Shown piece by piece: positions 13,829-14,978 of a stretch of DNA of 14,978 nucleotides (position 1 is the first letter of the stretch; every line of letters starts with the position of its first letter). The stretch is taken from contig DFFH01000124.1 in NCBI GenBank assembly GCA_002368805.1, positions 1 through 14,978 of the forward strand, in the 5' to 3' direction. The position numbers were made by a program, and so were the translations under genes. The notes beneath the pieces are model-generated. The model saw only the letters and a list, made by a program, of their open reading frames with translations. It was not told where the DNA came from and did no database searches. Source of the DNA: Mageeibacillus sp. UBA3781 (GTDB taxonomy: Bacteria > Bacillota > Clostridia > Saccharofermentanales > Saccharofermentanaceae).

Positions 13829-14978
13829 GTTTCTTCTTCCGCTCCGCGTCCTTTGCTTCTGTACTGCGTCGGTGTCACACCCTGCGTCTTCTTAAATAGA
13901 TAAGAAAAATAATGCGGATCTTTATATCCCACCATGATACCGATCTCGTTACTCTTTTTCGAGGTGCGCGATAACAGTTCTTTTGCCATATTCATACGGT
14001 AATCCGTCAGATACTTGATAAAGGGCTGGCCGGTCTCCTGCTTGAAGATCGAGCTTAAGTGGTTCGGCGAGAAGTTGACCTGTGCGGCCAGAGTATTGAG
14101 AGACAGTTCCTCATCCGAATAATGCTCATTGATATACGTGATCGCATCTTTGATGACATCGTGATATCGTCCGAGCGTATGGTCTTCCCGAAGATCGAGC
14201 GCGGTACCCAGGATCTCCGTAAGATAGTCATGTGTCTTATTCTCATCCAGGAGCACATCCCCGGACGGGAAAGTGATCTTCTGCTCCATTTCTTCCCTGG
14301 AAAGGCCGAGTTCATTTTCCGCAAAGTCCGCCACACAGAAATACACATCCATCGCGATATACTGGCGGAGCATCTGTGAGCGGAGCGCGTGGTCGCCGAT
14401 ATTGTTGAGATACTCTTCGAGGAAGAACGAGAGCTCGGAAGACTCACCGGCACGCAGGAAGCGCTTCATGAGACGGCGGTCGATGTGCTTCGGATCGATC
14501 TCCGAGAGGATATCGACATTATTTTCCGGACGAAGCCCTTCCTTCGATCCGTAAAGAAATGCATTCTCCGACGTCAGGTAGAGGTGCGCGTATGCACGGC
14601 TTGCCCAGTCAAAGGAAGTATGGATCTCAGAAAGACGTCCCACCGGCTGGCCGACCGCGCCGAAGTAGCGGATATGCTTATACCCCGCGAAAAGCGCTGT
14701 CATCTGACCGATCGCATTCTTGATCTTCTTTTCGATATCTTTATCGTCATCGCCCTTAAAGAGAAGTGCAGTACCCTCGACCTTAAAGTCGAAAAACAAT
14801 GCATCCGATTTTTCTGCGATCTTTCTTACTTCTTCCTCGACACGAAGAACGCTGTTCGAGTATTCGCCGATGTCATGCTTATCGGACCAGATCTTCAGGA
14901 GCATGATGTTATACCGTAGCGCGGAGATGTCGATCGACAGATCCTTCGCCTCCGCAAGAAGTTCGGAAGTGCTTTTCC
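13825..14978 (-). CDS. AraC-type (YesN-like) response regulator, C-terminal part (cut by window edge)
   Basis: The reading frame is open to the right edge of the window, so the gene continues beyond it; an internal ATG at 14904 is not the true start. The 384 visible codons begin in a helical middle region (KSTSELLAEAKDLSIDISALRYNIMLLKIW). A regulatory middle domain follows with YFGAVGQPVGRLSEIHTSFDWASRAY, typical of YesN-like proteins. The C-terminus is an AraC helix-turn-helix pair: LSLNTLAAQVNFSPNHLSSIFKQ and SNEIGIMVGYKDPHYFSYLFKK, then GVTPTQYR. The receiver domain, with the phospho-accepting Asp, must lie outside the window; its presence is inferred from the kinase partner and the architecture. 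It probably activates the transporter operon. Confidence 0.9.
   Translation of the reverse strand, partial: KSTSELLAEAKDLSIDISALRYNIMLLKIWSDKHDIGEYSNSVLRVEEEVRKIAEKSDALFFDFKVEGTALLFKGDDDKDIEKKIKNAIGQMTALFAGYKHIRYFGAVGQPVGRLSEIHTSFDWASRAYAHLYLTSENAFLYGSKEGLRPENNVDILSEIDPKHIDRRLMKRFLRAGESSELSFFLEEYLNNIGDHALRSQMLRQYIAMDVYFCVADFAENELGLSREEMEQKITFPSGDVLLDENKTHDYLTEILGTALDLREDHTLGRYHDVIKDAITYINEHYSDEELSLNTLAAQVNFSPNHLSSIFKQETGQPFIKYLTDYRMNMAKELLSRTSKKSNEIGIMVGYKDPHYFSYLFKKTQGVTPTQYRSKGRGAEEET

Noticed and set aside
14902..14904. ATG 14904 as the start of the AraC-type regulator
   Set aside because: The frame stays open with family-like sequence to the window edge, there is no ribosome binding site before this ATG, and a kinase-paired regulator should have a receiver domain upstream.

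Overview
The window looks like chromosome from an anaerobic Firmicute of the class Clostridia (Lachnospiraceae-like). The evidence is strong AAGGAGG-type ribosome binding sites, lipoprotein signal peptides with Lys/Glu/Ser/Thr-rich linkers, a YesM/YesN-type two-component pair beside a sugar ABC transporter, and moderate G+C. The assignment to class is inference; there is no rRNA or other phylogenetic marker here.

Layout, left to right. (1) 1-1247, minus: the N-terminal two thirds of a transketolase, cut by the window edge, with a nested palindromic operator-like site upstream (1352-1378). (2) 1558-3245, plus: a small HD-domain protein whose stop overlaps the start of mutY, the A/G-mismatch adenine glycosylase. 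(3) 3381-4142, plus: an uncharacterised protein with a PD-(D/E)XK-nuclease-like C-terminal half. Five tandem hairpin-forming repeats of 62-bp period follow directly (4152-4452), then a 12-bp tandem repeat. (4) 4534-6156, minus: a secreted lipoprotein with a DUF4163/DUF3298-like region and a DxDGDG calcium-type loop. (5) 6300-12300, minus: a galactofuranose-type (YtfQ/YtfR/YtfT/YjfF-like) ABC importer operon, ordered in transcription as binding protein 1, ATPase, permease, permease, binding protein 2. (6) 12524-14978, minus: a YesM-like sensor kinase and the C-terminal part of its AraC-type response regulator, running off the right edge.

Regions 5 and 6 read as one sugar-sensing and uptake module. 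The kinase and regulator overlap by 4 nt (ATGA). An intrinsic terminator separates them from the transporter operon, and a 21-bp-spaced direct repeat, the geometry expected for an AraC-family dimer, lies beside that terminator. A second strong hairpin with a T tract sits between binding protein 1 and the ATPase, so binding protein 1 is probably made in excess. The operon has two binding proteins with different N-terminal ligand-site motifs, suggesting one membrane channel serving two ligands.

The most unusual part is the nuclease-like gene plus palindrome array. Each 53-bp unit is an imperfect dyad with 20-nt arms, separated by 9-bp spacers. The array's signature octamer TGTCGAAT also occurs once at the putative -35 region of the nuclease-like gene. 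I recognise no described system with this arrangement; a functional link is inference.
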